DNA from: Pseudomonadota bacterium
GTDB taxonomy: Bacteria; Pseudomonadota; Alphaproteobacteria; UBA2136; JASBTF01
Assembly: GCA_030148545.1 (NCBI GenBank)
Contig: JASBTF010000002.1
Location: 237,218 to 301,217 of the forward strand
Direction: 5' to 3'
DNA length: 64,000 nt
The notes below the pieces were generated by a model, which saw nothing but the letters and a program-made list of their open reading frames with translations, ran no database searches and was not told the DNA's origin. The first letter of the stretch is position 1. Every line of letters starts with the position of its first letter. Below are positions 17,475 to 26,210 of this stretch, one piece after another. The position numbers and the translations under genes were made by a program.

Positions 17475-18629
17475 CTAATTCTTCCAGTATCGGTTGAGCT
17501 TATCCATGAACGAATCATGCGGCGTGTTGGCATCACCAAGGCTGTCACGCAGCTGTTCCAATAGCTCTTTCTGCTTTTTGTTGAGCTTACTTGGTACGCT
17601 AATATCCACAGTAACGTGCAAATCACCAAACGCTGTGCCACCAGGTACAGGCATGCCTTTGCCACGTAGGCGGAAGGTTTGGCCACTTTGTGTGCCGGCA
17701 GGAATTGCAATTTTAGCGCGGCCACCATCAGGCGTAGGCACTTCTAGTTCACCGCCCAGCGCGGCATCTACAAAGCCTAGCGGCATGGCCAGCTGCAAGT
17801 TGCGGCCATCTCGGGTAAAAATATCATGCGGTTTAAGCTGAATAAAAATGTATAAATCGCCCGCAGGGCCACCATGTGCACCCGCTTCACCCTCGCCAGA
17901 AACCCGAATCCGCGTGCCATCATCCACACCTTGTGGAATTTTCACGTTAATGGTTTTCTCTTTCTGTACGCGGCCTTGACCATGGCAACTGTTGCAAGGG
18001 TTTTCAACAATTGTCCCACGACCATGACAACGCGGACACGTGCGCGACATGCTGAAAAAGCCCTGCGTTACGCGCATTTCACCGCTACCGCCACAGCTTG
18101 GGCAGGTTGTTGGCTTGGTGCCAGGCTCGGCACCGCTGCCGTGGCAGGTGCCACATTCGGCCAGTGTTGGTATTTTTACTTTTACAGTTTTGCCGTTAAA
18201 GGCGTCTTCCAAGCTAATCGCAAGGTTGTAACGCAGGTCCGAGCCACGGGCTGCGCCAGCTTGGCCGCCAGCACGCGCGCCGCTAAACACATCGCCAAAC
18301 AGGTCTTCAAAAATATCTTCAAAGCCACCGGCACCGCCGCCCATGCCTTGGCCAAAGTCGTGGAAACCACCGCGGCTACTGCCAGCACCACCACCCATAC
18401 CGTTTTGGAAGGCATCATGTCCATAACGGTCGTACGCTGCGCGCTTTTGGTTGTCTTTCAGCACGTCATAAGCTTCATTCAGCTCTTTAAATTTGCGCTC
18501 AGCAACCTCGTCATCTGGGTTGCGGTCGGGGTGGTATTGCATTGCTTTTTTGCGGAATGCTTTTTTCAGCGCGGCTTCATCCGCACCTTTTTCCACACCT
18601 AAAACCTGGTAATAATCTTGTTTCGACAT
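17475..18629 (-). CDS. dnaJ: chaperone DnaJ
   Basis: Hsp40 cochaperone of DnaK. The order is a J domain (1-70) with HPD, a Gly/Phe-rich region (about 75-120), four CxxCxGxG zinc-finger repeats ([32 protein letters not shown]; about 150-215) and the C-terminal substrate-binding domains. The 384-residue length is normal. It is not adjacent to dnaK; three genes lie between, but a good CIRCE operator sits 26 bp upstream, so HrcA keeps it in the same heat-shock circuit. Confidence 0.98.
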   Translation of the reverse strand: MSKQDYYQVLGVEKGADEAALKKAFRKKAMQYHPDRNPDDEVAERKFKELNEAYDVLKDNQKRAAYDRYGHDAFQNGMGGGAGSSRGGFHDFGQGMGGGAGGFEDIFEDLFGDVFSGARAGGQAGAARGSDLRYNLAISLEDAFNGKTVKVKIPTLAECGTCHGSGAEPGTKPTTCPSCGGSGEMRVTQGFFSMSRTCPRCHGRGTIVENPCNSCHGQGRVQKEKTINVKIPQGVDDGTRIRVSGEGEAGAHGGPAGDLYIFIQLKPHDIFTRDGRNLQLAMPLGFVDAALGGELEVPTPDGGRAKIAIPAGTQSGQTFRLRGKGMPVPGGTAFGDLHVTVDISVPSKLNKKQKELLEQLRDSLGDANTPHDSFMDKLNRYWKN

Positions 18630-18654
18630 AACCGCCTGTTTATAGCATTCTCCC

Positions 18655-18681
18655 CTAGCACTCTCAAGCCGAAAGTGCTAG
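18655..18681. promoter_or_regulatory. CIRCE operator upstream of dnaJ
   Basis: CTAGCACTC, 9 bp spacer, AAGTGCTAG. This matches the CIRCE consensus TTAGCACTC-N9-GAGTGCTAA in 15 of 18 arm positions and is symmetric apart from the innermost pair. The binding protein HrcA is encoded at 22371-23441. The site also lies 10 bp from the divergent phosphotransferase start. Confidence 0.85.
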
Positions 18682-18690
18682 CGTAGCGCC

Positions 18691-19230
18691 ATGTTAAGCC
18701 AAATTTTTACAAACCCCGCCAATTTGTTGACCGTATCGCGCCTACTTGCACTGCCATTAGTATGGGTAGGGATGGTGTTGTACACCCCACAAAGCCTTGT
18801 TATGGCGCTAATTATCACCATTATTGCAGAGTTAACCGACGTTGCCGATGGCTATGTCGCGCGCCGCTTTAAGTTAAAGAGCGATTTAGGCGGCCTGCTA
18901 GACCCACTGGCCGATAGCGTGTTCCACCTTGGTATTTTTACGGCCTTGGCCATGGTGGGTGTGGTGCCTATTTGGCTGCTGTTTATACTCGCCGGACGAG
19001 ACATTGTGGTGGGCTATTGCCGCATGCTGGCGCGGGGTAGCGGTAATAGTGGCCATGCACGCTTGCCTGGCAAGCTTAAAACCATCACCCATGGCGTGGT
19101 TGTTGTTGTACTTATTGCCAGTGCTGCTTTTAACATAACACTGCCGGTTTTTTGGCTAGTTGCTGCGGTTATTGTCACTACACTGTGGTCTGCGGCTGAT
19201 CATGTAAAAGTCGCGCTTAAAGCGCTGTAA
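18691..19230 (+). CDS. CDP-alcohol phosphatidyltransferase
   Basis: A membrane enzyme joining a CDP-activated lipid to an alcohol. The complete family signature D-x2-DG-x2-AR-x8-G-x3-D-x3-D can be read in the stretch starting DVADGYVAR and ending LLDPLAD (about residues 50-75). About five hydrophobic segments, 179 residues, similar to PgsA-type phosphatidylglycerophosphate synthases and to cardiolipin synthases of the same superfamily; the exact alcohol is not decided by sequence. It has its start just beside the CIRCE site and could be affected by HrcA. Confidence 0.85.
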   Translation: MLSQIFTNPANLLTVSRLLALPLVWVGMVLYTPQSLVMALIITIIAELTDVADGYVARRFKLKSDLGGLLDPLADSVFHLGIFTALAMVGVVPIWLLFILAGRDIVVGYCRMLARGSGNSGHARLPGKLKTITHGVVVVVLIASAAFNITLPVFWLVAAVIVTTLWSAADHVKVALKAL

Positions 19231-19236
19231 GCAGAA

Positions 19237-19617
19237 TTATTTAGCGCAGTTTTTAGGCGAGCGCATGTAAGCACCGCATGGTGGCGCACTGTGGCGTAGC
19301 TTGCTGGCTTGTTCAGCCTCAATTTTGCGCTGTAGCGCTGCGCGGTGGCCGCTGTGAGTATGGCTTTCCACACGGCTGGTGGTGGTCGTACGTGGAATAG
19401 CAGGGCGGCTACCATTACCACCAGGCAGGCTAAAGCCACCTTGGTTATAATCATTCAAATAACGGCCAACGCTACCACCAATGCCACTATTGTTATAATC
19501 GCTTAAATAGTTACCACTGCCGCCGCCATAACCACCATTATAGTCGGACAAATAACCCCCAGCCACCGCACTCAGCGGTAGCATTACAGCAATAACAGGG
19601 GCCATCAAAATCATCAT
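19237..19617 (-). CDS. small secreted protein with YLSDYN repeats
   Basis: A 126-residue protein with a signal peptide (cleavage after AVA near residue 19). The mature N-terminus has three spaced repeats, GGYLSDYN, GNYLSDYN and GRYLNDYN, separated by 10-12 Gly/Asn/Ser-rich residues. A basic, helical C-terminus follows (HRAALQRKIEAEQASKLR) and ends with a Cys pair (PPCGAYMRSPKNC). No family recognised. It is convergent with the phosphotransferase with only 6 bp between stops. Confidence 0.65.
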   Translation of the reverse strand: MMILMAPVIAVMLPLSAVAGGYLSDYNGGYGGGSGNYLSDYNNSGIGGSVGRYLNDYNQGGFSLPGGNGSRPAIPRTTTTSRVESHTHSGHRAALQRKIEAEQASKLRHSAPPCGAYMRSPKNCAK

Positions 19618-19665
19618 GTATACGTTTATAAGGCGCTTTCCCCACCATTACAACCCCTACAATGT

Positions 19666-19697
19666 AAAAAAGCGGGCGCTAATGCGCCCGCCTTTTT
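19666..19697 (-). terminator. terminator downstream of dnaK
   Basis: GCGGGCGC, TAAT, GCGCCCGC arms with A/T runs on both sides. Read on the minus strand it ends in TTTTTT, fitting the end of the hrcA-grpE-dnaK transcript. Confidence 0.8.
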
Positions 19698-19741
19698 GTT
19701 TTAAAGCCATATATAACTCTGTTATGCACAGCATGTTGGGC

Positions 19742-19831
19742 TCGGCATCCCCAGCTCGCAATGCGAGTGGGTTGCCGCGGGGGCTGGGGTGCCCCCAGTA
19801 GCGAGGGGTGGCTTTGCCAGCCCCGACGCTA
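19742..19831 (+). repeat. three-hairpin repeat family, copy C
   Basis: Complete copy: CGGCATCCCCAGCTCGC / GCGAGTGGGTTGCCGCGG, then GGGGTGCCCCC, then GGGGTGGCTTTGCCAGCCCC. It lies between the dnaK stop and its terminator. Confidence 0.8.
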
Positions 19832-19845
19832 TTTCTGAAAACGCG

Positions 19846-21789
19846 CTAAGCGCTTTTCTTATCCTCACTCACATCCTCAAACTCAGCATCAACAACGTTT
19901 TCGTCATTTTCGGTTGAGCCTTCGGCAGTGGTTTCTGTGCCTTCTGCACCAGCGGCAGCATTTGCGGCTTCCTGCTGTTCTTTGTACAGCGCTTCACCCA
20001 AGGCCATGCTAGCTTGCATCAACGCTTCAGTTTGCTCTTTGATTGTCTCGGTAGAAGCATCTTCCTGCGCCAGAGTTTCTTCCAGCGTTTTGGCCTTAGC
20101 TTCAATGTCGTCAGCAATGTTGCTATCCACTTTATCCTTGTTTTCATTCAAGGTTTTGCGGCTAGAGTGCACCAGCTGTTCCGCTTGGTTACGGGTTTCC
20201 ACCTGTTCTTTGCGCTCTTTATCAGCTTCGGCATTGGCTTCGGCTTCTTGTACCATGCGCTCAATGTCGTCATCGCTCAAACCACCACTGGCCTGAATAC
20301 GAATACTTTGCTCTTTGTTAGTCGCCTTATCTTTAGCGCCTACGTTTACCAAGCCATTCGCATCAATATCAAAGGTTACTTCAATTTGTGGCACACCGCG
20401 TGGGGCAGGTGGAATACCAACGAGGTCGAACTGACCCAGCAGCTTGTTATCGCTTGCCATTTGGCGCTCACCTTGGAACACACGAATCGTCACCGCACTT
20501 TGGTTATCATCCGCAGTACTAAACACTTGTGATTTCTTGGTAGGAATCGTCGTGTTGCGCTCAATCAGCGGGGTAAACACGCCACCCAAGGTCTCAATAC
20601 CTAGGCTTAGCGGTGTTACATCCAGCAGCAGTACATCCTTCACGTCACCTTGCAGAATCCCTGCCTGAGTCGCCGCACCAATCGCCACAACTTCATCCGG
20701 GTTTACACCTTTGTTAGGCTCTTTACCGAAGAACTTTTGCACTTGCTCTTGCACCAGTGGCATACGGGTTTGGCCACCCACCAAAATAACCTCATCCACG
20801 TCGGATGCTTTCAGGCCAGCATCTTTCAACGCCGCTTCGCAAGGCTTTAGGGAGTTGCTCACCAAGTCTTCCACCAAGCTTTCCAGCTTAGCGCGGGTTA
20901 GCTTAACCTGTAGGTGTTTAGGGCCGCTGGCATCAGCAGTAATAAACGGCAGGTTAATCTCGGTAGAAGCGCTAGAGGAAAGCTCTTTCTTCGCTTTCTC
21001 AGCTTCATCTTTCAAGCGTTGCAGCGCCAGTTTATCCTCGCGCAGGTTCATGCTGTTTTCTTTTTTGAACTCATCAGCCAAAAAGTCGATGATACGGTCA
21101 TCAAAGTCTTCACCACCAAGGAAGGTATCACCATTGGTCGCCTTAACTTCCACCACGCCGTCGCCAATTTCCAAAATGGAGATATCAAACGTACCACCAC
21201 CAAGGTCGTAAACCGCTACGGTTTTGGTGTCATCGCCGCTTTCGCTCAGGCCATAGGCCAGTGCCGCTGCGGTTGGCTCGTTCACCAAGCGTTGCACGTT
21301 CAGGCCAGCAATTTTACCAGCATCTTTGGTTGCTTGGCGCTGCGCATCATTAAAGTACGCCGGCACGGTAATTACCGCATCGGTTACCTCGGCACCTAGG
21401 TGCTCTTCCGCAGTGGCTTTCATTTTTTGCAGAATCATCGCAGAGATCTCAGAAGGAGACATCTTCTTGCCGTCTACTTCCACCCATGCGTCGCCATTTT
21501 TACCTTCAACAATGTTGAATGGTGAGTTGGTCATCGCCTTTTTCACCATTGGGTCGTTAAAGCGACGGCCAATCAAACGCTTTACCGCGTACAAGGTGTT
21601 TTCAGGGTTGGTTACCGCTTGGCGTTTAGCGCTGGCACCCACCAGTTGCTCGCCATCCTTAGCAATCGCCACAATACTTGGTGTGGTGCGGTTACCTTCG
21701 TTGTTTTCAATCACTTTTGGCTGGTCGCCATCCATCAGCGCTACGCAGCTGTTGGTGGTTCCCAAGTCAATTCCAATAATTTTACCCAT
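19846..21789 (-). CDS. dnaK: chaperone DnaK (Hsp70)
   Basis: Main cytosolic Hsp70. It has the N-terminal ATPase motifs [12 protein letters not shown] (residue 5), [13 protein letters not shown] and VGGQTRMP, the linker [19 protein letters not shown] (about 390-405), the substrate-binding domain, a helical lid, and an acidic tail ending [10 protein letters not shown]. At 647 residues it is full length. It is third in hrcA-grpE-dnaK, 39 bp after grpE, with ribosome-binding site GGAGA before the ATG. Confidence 0.99.
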   Translation of the reverse strand: MGKIIGIDLGTTNSCVALMDGDQPKVIENNEGNRTTPSIVAIAKDGEQLVGASAKRQAVTNPENTLYAVKRLIGRRFNDPMVKKAMTNSPFNIVEGKNGDAWVEVDGKKMSPSEISAMILQKMKATAEEHLGAEVTDAVITVPAYFNDAQRQATKDAGKIAGLNVQRLVNEPTAAALAYGLSESGDDTKTVAVYDLGGGTFDISILEIGDGVVEVKATNGDTFLGGEDFDDRIIDFLADEFKKENSMNLREDKLALQRLKDEAEKAKKELSSSASTEINLPFITADASGPKHLQVKLTRAKLESLVEDLVSNSLKPCEAALKDAGLKASDVDEVILVGGQTRMPLVQEQVQKFFGKEPNKGVNPDEVVAIGAATQAGILQGDVKDVLLLDVTPLSLGIETLGGVFTPLIERNTTIPTKKSQVFSTADDNQSAVTIRVFQGERQMASDNKLLGQFDLVGIPPAPRGVPQIEVTFDIDANGLVNVGAKDKATNKEQSIRIQASGGLSDDDIERMVQEAEANAEADKERKEQVETRNQAEQLVHSSRKTLNENKDKVDSNIADDIEAKAKTLEETLAQEDASTETIKEQTEALMQASMALGEALYKEQQEAANAAAGAEGTETTAEGSTENDENVVDAEFEDVSEDKKSA

Positions 21790-21828
21790 TTGTCTTTCTC
21801 CTGTTTATATTGGTTAATTAAAAAATTA

Positions 21829-22365
21829 TTACTTCGCCGTCACAACCAATGCGGGGCGCAGCAAACGACTATGAATGGTGTAGCCTGGCTGGTGCTCTTG
21901 CACCACGGTGTCACTCTCTTGGTCGCTGTCTACCTGTTGCATCACTTGATGGCGCTCTGGGTTCAGTTTTTCACCTACGCTGTCAAACTTCTCCACACCA
22001 AAGCGCGTCAACGTTTGCTGTAGTTGCGTTTGCACCATCTCCACACCCTGTTTCATGCTGGTTAGCTGGTTAATGTGGTCGGCCTCGGCCGGGTCGGTTG
22101 TTTCTGGAATACTCATCGCACTGGTAGCACGTTCCAAGTTGTCCTGCACGTCCAGCATGCTGCGTGCAAAGTCGGTCACTGCAAATTGGCGAATGTCCTG
22201 CACTTCTTTGGTGGTACGCTTCTTCAAGTTGTCTAGCTCAGCGGCAAGGCGCAGGGCTTTGTCATGCCATTCGTCACGCTCTTGCTGTAGCGGGTTCTCA
22301 GTGCTTTCGGCACGGTTCTCCAGCGTTTGCTCTTGTTCTGTGGCAGCGGTTTGGGCTTCGGTCAC
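21829..22365 (-). CDS. grpE: nucleotide exchange factor GrpE
   Basis: It releases ADP from DnaK. It has a long N-terminal coiled-coil helix (about residues 25-80, LRLAAELDNLKKRTTKEV) and a C-terminal beta wing (LNPERHQVMQQVDSDQESDTVVQEHQPGYTI), the GrpE signature. 178 residues is typical. It begins 5 bp after the hrcA stop, so the two are cotranscribed. Confidence 0.97.
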   Translation of the reverse strand: MTEAQTAATEQEQTLENRAESTENPLQQERDEWHDKALRLAAELDNLKKRTTKEVQDIRQFAVTDFARSMLDVQDNLERATSAMSIPETTDPAEADHINQLTSMKQGVEMVQTQLQQTLTRFGVEKFDSVGEKLNPERHQVMQQVDSDQESDTVVQEHQPGYTIHSRLLRPALVVTAK

Positions 22366-22370
22366 AGGGC

Positions 22371-23441
22371 TTATTCTCCTTGGTTAGCTTGTTGTTGGTT
22401 CTGTTCTTCTATAACTTTACTGAGCAGGCGGGCAGTGTAGTCCACCACGCCAATGGTTTGGCGGTAGTTCATGCGCATCGGGCCAATTACGCCCAATGTG
22501 CCAAGCGCGTTGGTCTGCATATCGCCAAAGCTGGTCGCAATCAAGCTACAATCGCGCGCGGGCTCCAATTTACTTTCTTGGCCCACAAACACTTGCACCC
22601 CTTCACCTTGCTGAACTTCCTCCAGCAGGGCCATCAGCAGGCGTTTTTCTTCAAACATTTTAATCAGGCCCTGCAAGCGGTCACGCACCAGCTCAGGGTA
22701 TTGGAACAAGTTGGTGCTCCCGGCAACTACCATTGCCCCGTCCGATGTCACTGGCTCGCCCCATTCAAGAGCAGCCTGCATCATATTATCAATCGTCTCG
22801 TTAATGCGGCCTTTTTGCTCGGCGATAGATTGCACCAAACCGCTGCGCGCCTCAGTCAGCGTTTGGCCTTCAATCAGTTTCTTAATTTCGCTACCCGCTT
22901 TGTTGAGCTCCTTTACATCCATAAAGGTTGGCACTTCAATCATGCGGTTTTCAATGTTACCGCCTTTGGTGACCAGCACTGCCAACACACGGTCGCCGCT
23001 TAGGCGCACAAACTGAATTTCCTCCAGCGTGTCATCGGCTTTAGGTACGGTAATCAGGCCGGCATAGTTGGTGATTTGCCCAATCAGGTTGCTGGCTTCT
23101 TTCACTACTTCATCCATAGGCTTGTCGCTGGTAATGGTTTCCTCCAGCGCCTTGCGTATGTCTAGGTCTAGGTCTTCCACCGTTACCAAGTTCTTGGCGT
23201 AGTAGCGGAAACCCTCTTCAGTAGGGATACGCCCCGCCGAGGTATGCGGGCTTGCCAGCAGGCCTTTACCTTCCAAGTCACGCATAATGTTACGATACGT
23301 CGCACCACTCAAGCCCAGCTTGTTATGTTCGCTCAGTGCTTTGCTGCCCACAGGCTCGCCACTTTCGGTATAAATATCTACCAAATCGGCCAGCACCTCG
23401 GCGCTGCGCGGGTCAATATTCGTGCGTGTATCCTTGCTCAT
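22371..23441 (-). CDS. hrcA: heat-inducible transcription repressor HrcA
   Basis: It represses chaperone genes by binding CIRCE, with GroE controlling its activity in most species. I chose the ATG at 23441 over the in-frame TTG at 23450. The N-terminal winged helix (about residues 10-85, ending LLASPHTSAGRIPTEEGFRYY) is characteristic, and the GAF-like and dimerisation parts follow. It is first in the hrcA-grpE-dnaK operon. A degenerate CIRCE upstream suggests autoregulation. Confidence 0.96.
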   Translation of the reverse strand: MSKDTRTNIDPRSAEVLADLVDIYTESGEPVGSKALSEHNKLGLSGATYRNIMRDLEGKGLLASPHTSAGRIPTEEGFRYYAKNLVTVEDLDLDIRKALEETITSDKPMDEVVKEASNLIGQITNYAGLITVPKADDTLEEIQFVRLSGDRVLAVLVTKGGNIENRMIEVPTFMDVKELNKAGSEIKKLIEGQTLTEARSGLVQSIAEQKGRINETIDNMMQAALEWGEPVTSDGAMVVAGSTNLFQYPELVRDRLQGLIKMFEEKRLLMALLEEVQQGEGVQVFVGQESKLEPARDCSLIATSFGDMQTNALGTLGVIGPMRMNYRQTIGVVDYTARLLSKVIEEQNQQQANQGE

Positions 23442-23451
23442 GGTCGGCAAT

Positions 23452-23478
23452 TTAGCACTCTCTGGTGGAGAATGACAA
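23452..23478. promoter_or_regulatory. degenerate CIRCE operator upstream of hrcA
   Basis: A perfect left half TTAGCACTC, 9 bp spacer, and a weak right half GAATGACAA (6 of 9 match). It is expected to bind HrcA less tightly than the dnaJ site. Confidence 0.6.
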
Positions 23479-23484
23479 GTCCTT

Positions 23485-23515
23485 TTTTATCACTCTATAC
23501 ATTTAAGTGATAAAA
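23485..23515. promoter_or_regulatory. 10-bp inverted repeat, candidate operator
   Basis: TTTTATCACT, 11 bp, AGTGATAAAA: a perfect 10-bp dyad between the divergent hrcA and peroxiredoxin genes. It does not match OxyR, Fur or CIRCE consensus, so the bound regulator is unknown. Confidence 0.55.
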
Positions 23516-23589
23516 CTTGCTTTTCCGCGGTGGCTGTGTTCTGCTGCGCCCATAATTAGGTATTAAATAACCAAATGGAGTACAGAACA

Positions 23590-24207
23590 ATGACAATGAT
23601 GGTTGGCAAACAGTTCCCTAGCATTACCACCACAGCCGCCATGGCCGATGGCAGCATTAACGACAGCTTTAACCCAGTAGAATACGGCAGCGGCGACTAC
23701 ACCGTGGTGTTCTTCTACCCACTGGACTTCACCTTTGTGTGCCCAACCGAGATCGTTGCGTTCGACAAAGCTACCAGCGAGTTTGAAAAGCGCGGCTGTA
23801 AAGTAGTTGGCGCAAGTATCGATAGCCATTTCTCTCACGCTGCATGGCGTAACACCCCACTAAACCAAGGTGGTATTGGCCAAGTAAGCTTCCCGCTGAT
23901 GAGCGACATGCAAAAGCAGTACGGTGAAGAACTTGGCATTTTGGCTGAAGGCGGCATGACCTACCGCGCAAGCTACTTGCTGGATAAAAACGGCACCGTA
24001 CGCCACATGATTGTGAATGACCTACCACTAGGCCGCAGTGTAGAAGAAATGCTGCGCATGGTAGATGCTCTAAGCTTCCACGAGCAGCATGGCGAAGTTT
24101 GCCCAGCCAACTGGAAAGAAGGCGAAAAAGCAATGCAAGCCACCAAGGACAGCACCGGTGCATACCTGGCTGAAAAGCACGGCCAAAGCAGTACTGCCGC
24201 AGCTTAG
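23590..24207 (+). CDS. 2-Cys peroxiredoxin (AhpC/Prx1 type)
   Basis: It reduces hydrogen peroxide and organic peroxides in the cytosol. The peroxidatic Cys lies in FTFVCPTEIVAF (about residue 50) and the resolving Cys in GEVCPANW (about 168), the typical 2-Cys arrangement. I place the start at 23590 because GGAG at 23577-23580 is correctly spaced; an ATG at 23575 would have none. 205 residues, full length. It is divergent from hrcA, with a strong 10-bp dyad between them, and is followed by a terminator. Confidence 0.95.
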   Translation: MTMMVGKQFPSITTTAAMADGSINDSFNPVEYGSGDYTVVFFYPLDFTFVCPTEIVAFDKATSEFEKRGCKVVGASIDSHFSHAAWRNTPLNQGGIGQVSFPLMSDMQKQYGEELGILAEGGMTYRASYLLDKNGTVRHMIVNDLPLGRSVEEMLRMVDALSFHEQHGEVCPANWKEGEKAMQATKDSTGAYLAEKHGQSSTAAA

Positions 24208-24223
24208 TTTGTTAAATAGCTAA

Positions 24224-24259
24224 AAAGAAAGCGCCCCGCATTGAGCAGGGCGCTTTTTT
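24224..24259 (+). terminator. peroxiredoxin terminator
   Basis: GCGCCC and GGGCGC arms with flanking AAA and a T6 tract. It also lies just beyond the 3' end of the convergent orphan gene. Confidence 0.85.
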
Positions 24260-24273
24260 AGGTGGCGCAGCCG

Positions 24274-25071
24274 TTAGGCGGCAGCGCACATTTCAGTTGG
24301 CGGAGTAACACGGTCTGTCACTCGTGCAACATCGTAGTCGTTCAAGCCGAGCTGAGCCCGAATTGCCTTGAGTGCTGCGCGGTAATCATCACGCGTATCG
24401 CATGGTGCTTTCCTCAGCAGGCCGCAGGCAATATTCAGCCAACGTTCACGCCGGCGCAGCTTGTCAAAAATATAGCTGCGCTGCGCCTTGGTGCAAAAAC
24501 CGAACACGTTGCTGAAGTTGAATAGGTACCAATCAGCCCAGTTGCCATCGCCGCCAGTGGCAATGTTTGCCATAGCGGTGCGGAGGCCAGTTTCACCCGA
24601 AATGCCAATATAGTCACTGAGAATACGCTGAACCGCTTGTACTAGCAGCTGGCTGGCTTCTTGTTCAGATACTTGCTGGCCCAGCTCAAGTATAGCTTTT
24701 TTACTGGGTAATCCATAACCATCCAGTGGTAGGATGAGCAGAAAGTTCTCATCATCCACGGCCACGGCATGGAGGCAATTGTAACGGCATTGCCAGGTAA
24801 TACCGCTCAAGCTACTTGGTTCAACACCAATGTAATGAATCCCACTACCAGATATGGATTCGTGATCATGCCCCCAATCGAGAACGGTATTGGCACCGGC
24901 CACATCAAAGCCAAACATTTGTTGCAGATCACCACGCCAATTAGTGGTTTGTTGCAGTACTGCCAGTTCGCTATTGGCAAAGCGTTGCCCAGCTTGCGGA
25001 GCCAGATGGTGTGTCAGGTGGCATAGCTCAGCATGCGTGAGCAATGCATAGTGTTTCGCATCCATAATCAT
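24274..25071 (-). CDS. unrecognised soluble protein, 265 aa
   Basis: I place the start at 25071 (AAAGGA ribosome-binding site just upstream) rather than at 25095. There is no signal peptide or membrane segment. The N-terminal half mixes helices with a beta-rich middle (WQCRYNCLHAVAVDDENFLLILPLDGYGLPSKK, about 95-127, paraphrased in part). The C-terminal part is helical and basic (YIFDKLRRRERWLNIACGLL). It is rich in Trp, His and Cys for a cytosolic protein. No family recognised. It is a single-gene unit between a peroxiredoxin and the midA operon, with the peroxiredoxin terminator at its 3' end. Confidence 0.65.
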   Translation of the reverse strand: MIMDAKHYALLTHAELCHLTHHLAPQAGQRFANSELAVLQQTTNWRGDLQQMFGFDVAGANTVLDWGHDHESISGSGIHYIGVEPSSLSGITWQCRYNCLHAVAVDDENFLLILPLDGYGLPSKKAILELGQQVSEQEASQLLVQAVQRILSDYIGISGETGLRTAMANIATGGDGNWADWYLFNFSNVFGFCTKAQRSYIFDKLRRRERWLNIACGLLRKAPCDTRDDYRAALKAIRAQLGLNDYDVARVTDRVTPPTEMCAAA

Positions 25072-25151
25072 GGTGCGTCCTTTCAACGGTAGCACCCCGA
25101 ATGGGGCAAAATATGTTTATAAACTATGAGTTAGGGCAATTTATGGGTTTT

Positions 25152-26210
25152 TCAACCCCCAAAACCTGCTGGCTCCACATCGCAATTTTGTACGTAGCAA
25201 AACGCCTTAAACAGCTCGCCCATTTCGTCCAGTGCCATCAGGCGATGTAGGCGTTGCTCCAAGTCTTGGCGGCCAGCGTCGTCTAGCTTGGCATGTATTT
25301 GTGCAGCACGTATGGGTAACCCCAAATTGGTGAGGAATACCGCCTGCGCCATCGGCCCATAGCAAGTATCGCCAAGTGCTTCTTTCACAGCCGTAAAGTT
25401 CACTTGTGTGGTTAGGTCTGCAGCGCCTGGGTGGGCTAGTGCATCAACCTTTTGGTGTTGGTGAATGGCTTGTAAGGTATCTTTTTCTGTAAATGGCGTT
25501 TTAGGGGCGGCGCCATAGTCTATAAACAAGCTTGCCAAAGGGGTATCAGCAAAGTGAGCTTTAAACTGCGCCAACCAGTCAGCAGTCGTACTGGTTTCCA
25601 CAATCTCAGCTTCGCTCTCAAACGTAGCAGTGCTCTCTTTTAGTAGTGTAAAATGCAGCTCGTTACCATCTGCCATCACGCCACGCTCCACATATTGCCC
25701 ACCACCTTGATGGTGCCATTGTTGTACGGGGAAGGCGTCTAGAAACTCATTGCCAATCACAATGGTTGGCCATGTGTTATCAACTTGGTTGATGTCGGTC
25801 ACCCATTCAATATTTTCTTCAGCTAAAGTTTGTTGCTGAATTTTGGTCAGGCTTGGGCTGGTCTCTACCAATGCTACCGAGCAGCACGACATGCTGCTTG
25901 GTGCTACTTTTCGGCATACGCGCAAAACATCGCTCATCAAAGTGCCGTGGCCAGGGCCAAGCTCGGCTAACGTCCACTCAGCAGGGCATCCCAGCTGTTC
26001 CCATGTGTTCACCACCCACAAGCAAATCAGCTCACCAAACACAGGGGTTAGCTCCGGCGCGGTAATAAAATCTCCCTGTTCTCCCAATAGGTTAGTGGTG
26101 GTGTAATAGCCAAATTCTGGGTGATACAGGCACAGCTGCATAAAATCAGCACAGCTCAGTGGGCCATTTTCTTTTATATAATTCAGTATGTTAGTGCTAT
26201 TTTTGTGCAT
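25152..26210 (-). CDS. MidA/NDUFAF7-family protein arginine methyltransferase-like
   Basis: An SAM-dependent methyltransferase of the COG1565 family, whose mitochondrial member NDUFAF7 methylates a subunit of respiratory complex I. Visible are the N-terminal block SCADFMQLCLYHPEFGYY (about residues 17-34), GDFITAPELTPVFGE (about 45-59), and the SAM motif LAELGPGHGTL (about 82). I use the ATG at 26210; a GTG at 26219 is in frame. It overlaps the lgt 3' end by 14 bp and is the last gene of carS-nadD-lgt-midA. Confidence 0.9.
   Translation of the reverse strand: MHKNSTNILNYIKENGPLSCADFMQLCLYHPEFGYYTTTNLLGEQGDFITAPELTPVFGELICLWVVNTWEQLGCPAEWTLAELGPGHGTLMSDVLRVCRKVAPSSMSCCSVALVETSPSLTKIQQQTLAEENIEWVTDINQVDNTWPTIVIGNEFLDAFPVQQWHHQGGGQYVERGVMADGNELHFTLLKESTATFESEAEIVETSTTADWLAQFKAHFADTPLASLFIDYGAAPKTPFTEKDTLQAIHQHQKVDALAHPGAADLTTQVNFTAVKEALGDTCYGPMAQAVFLTNLGLPIRAAQIHAKLDDAGRQDLEQRLHRLMALDEMGELFKAFCYVQNCDVEPAGFGG

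Noticed and set aside
20014-21817. Several plus-strand frames of 100-170 codons opposite dnaK
   Set aside because: They are overlapping shadows of a strongly conserved gene with biased codons.
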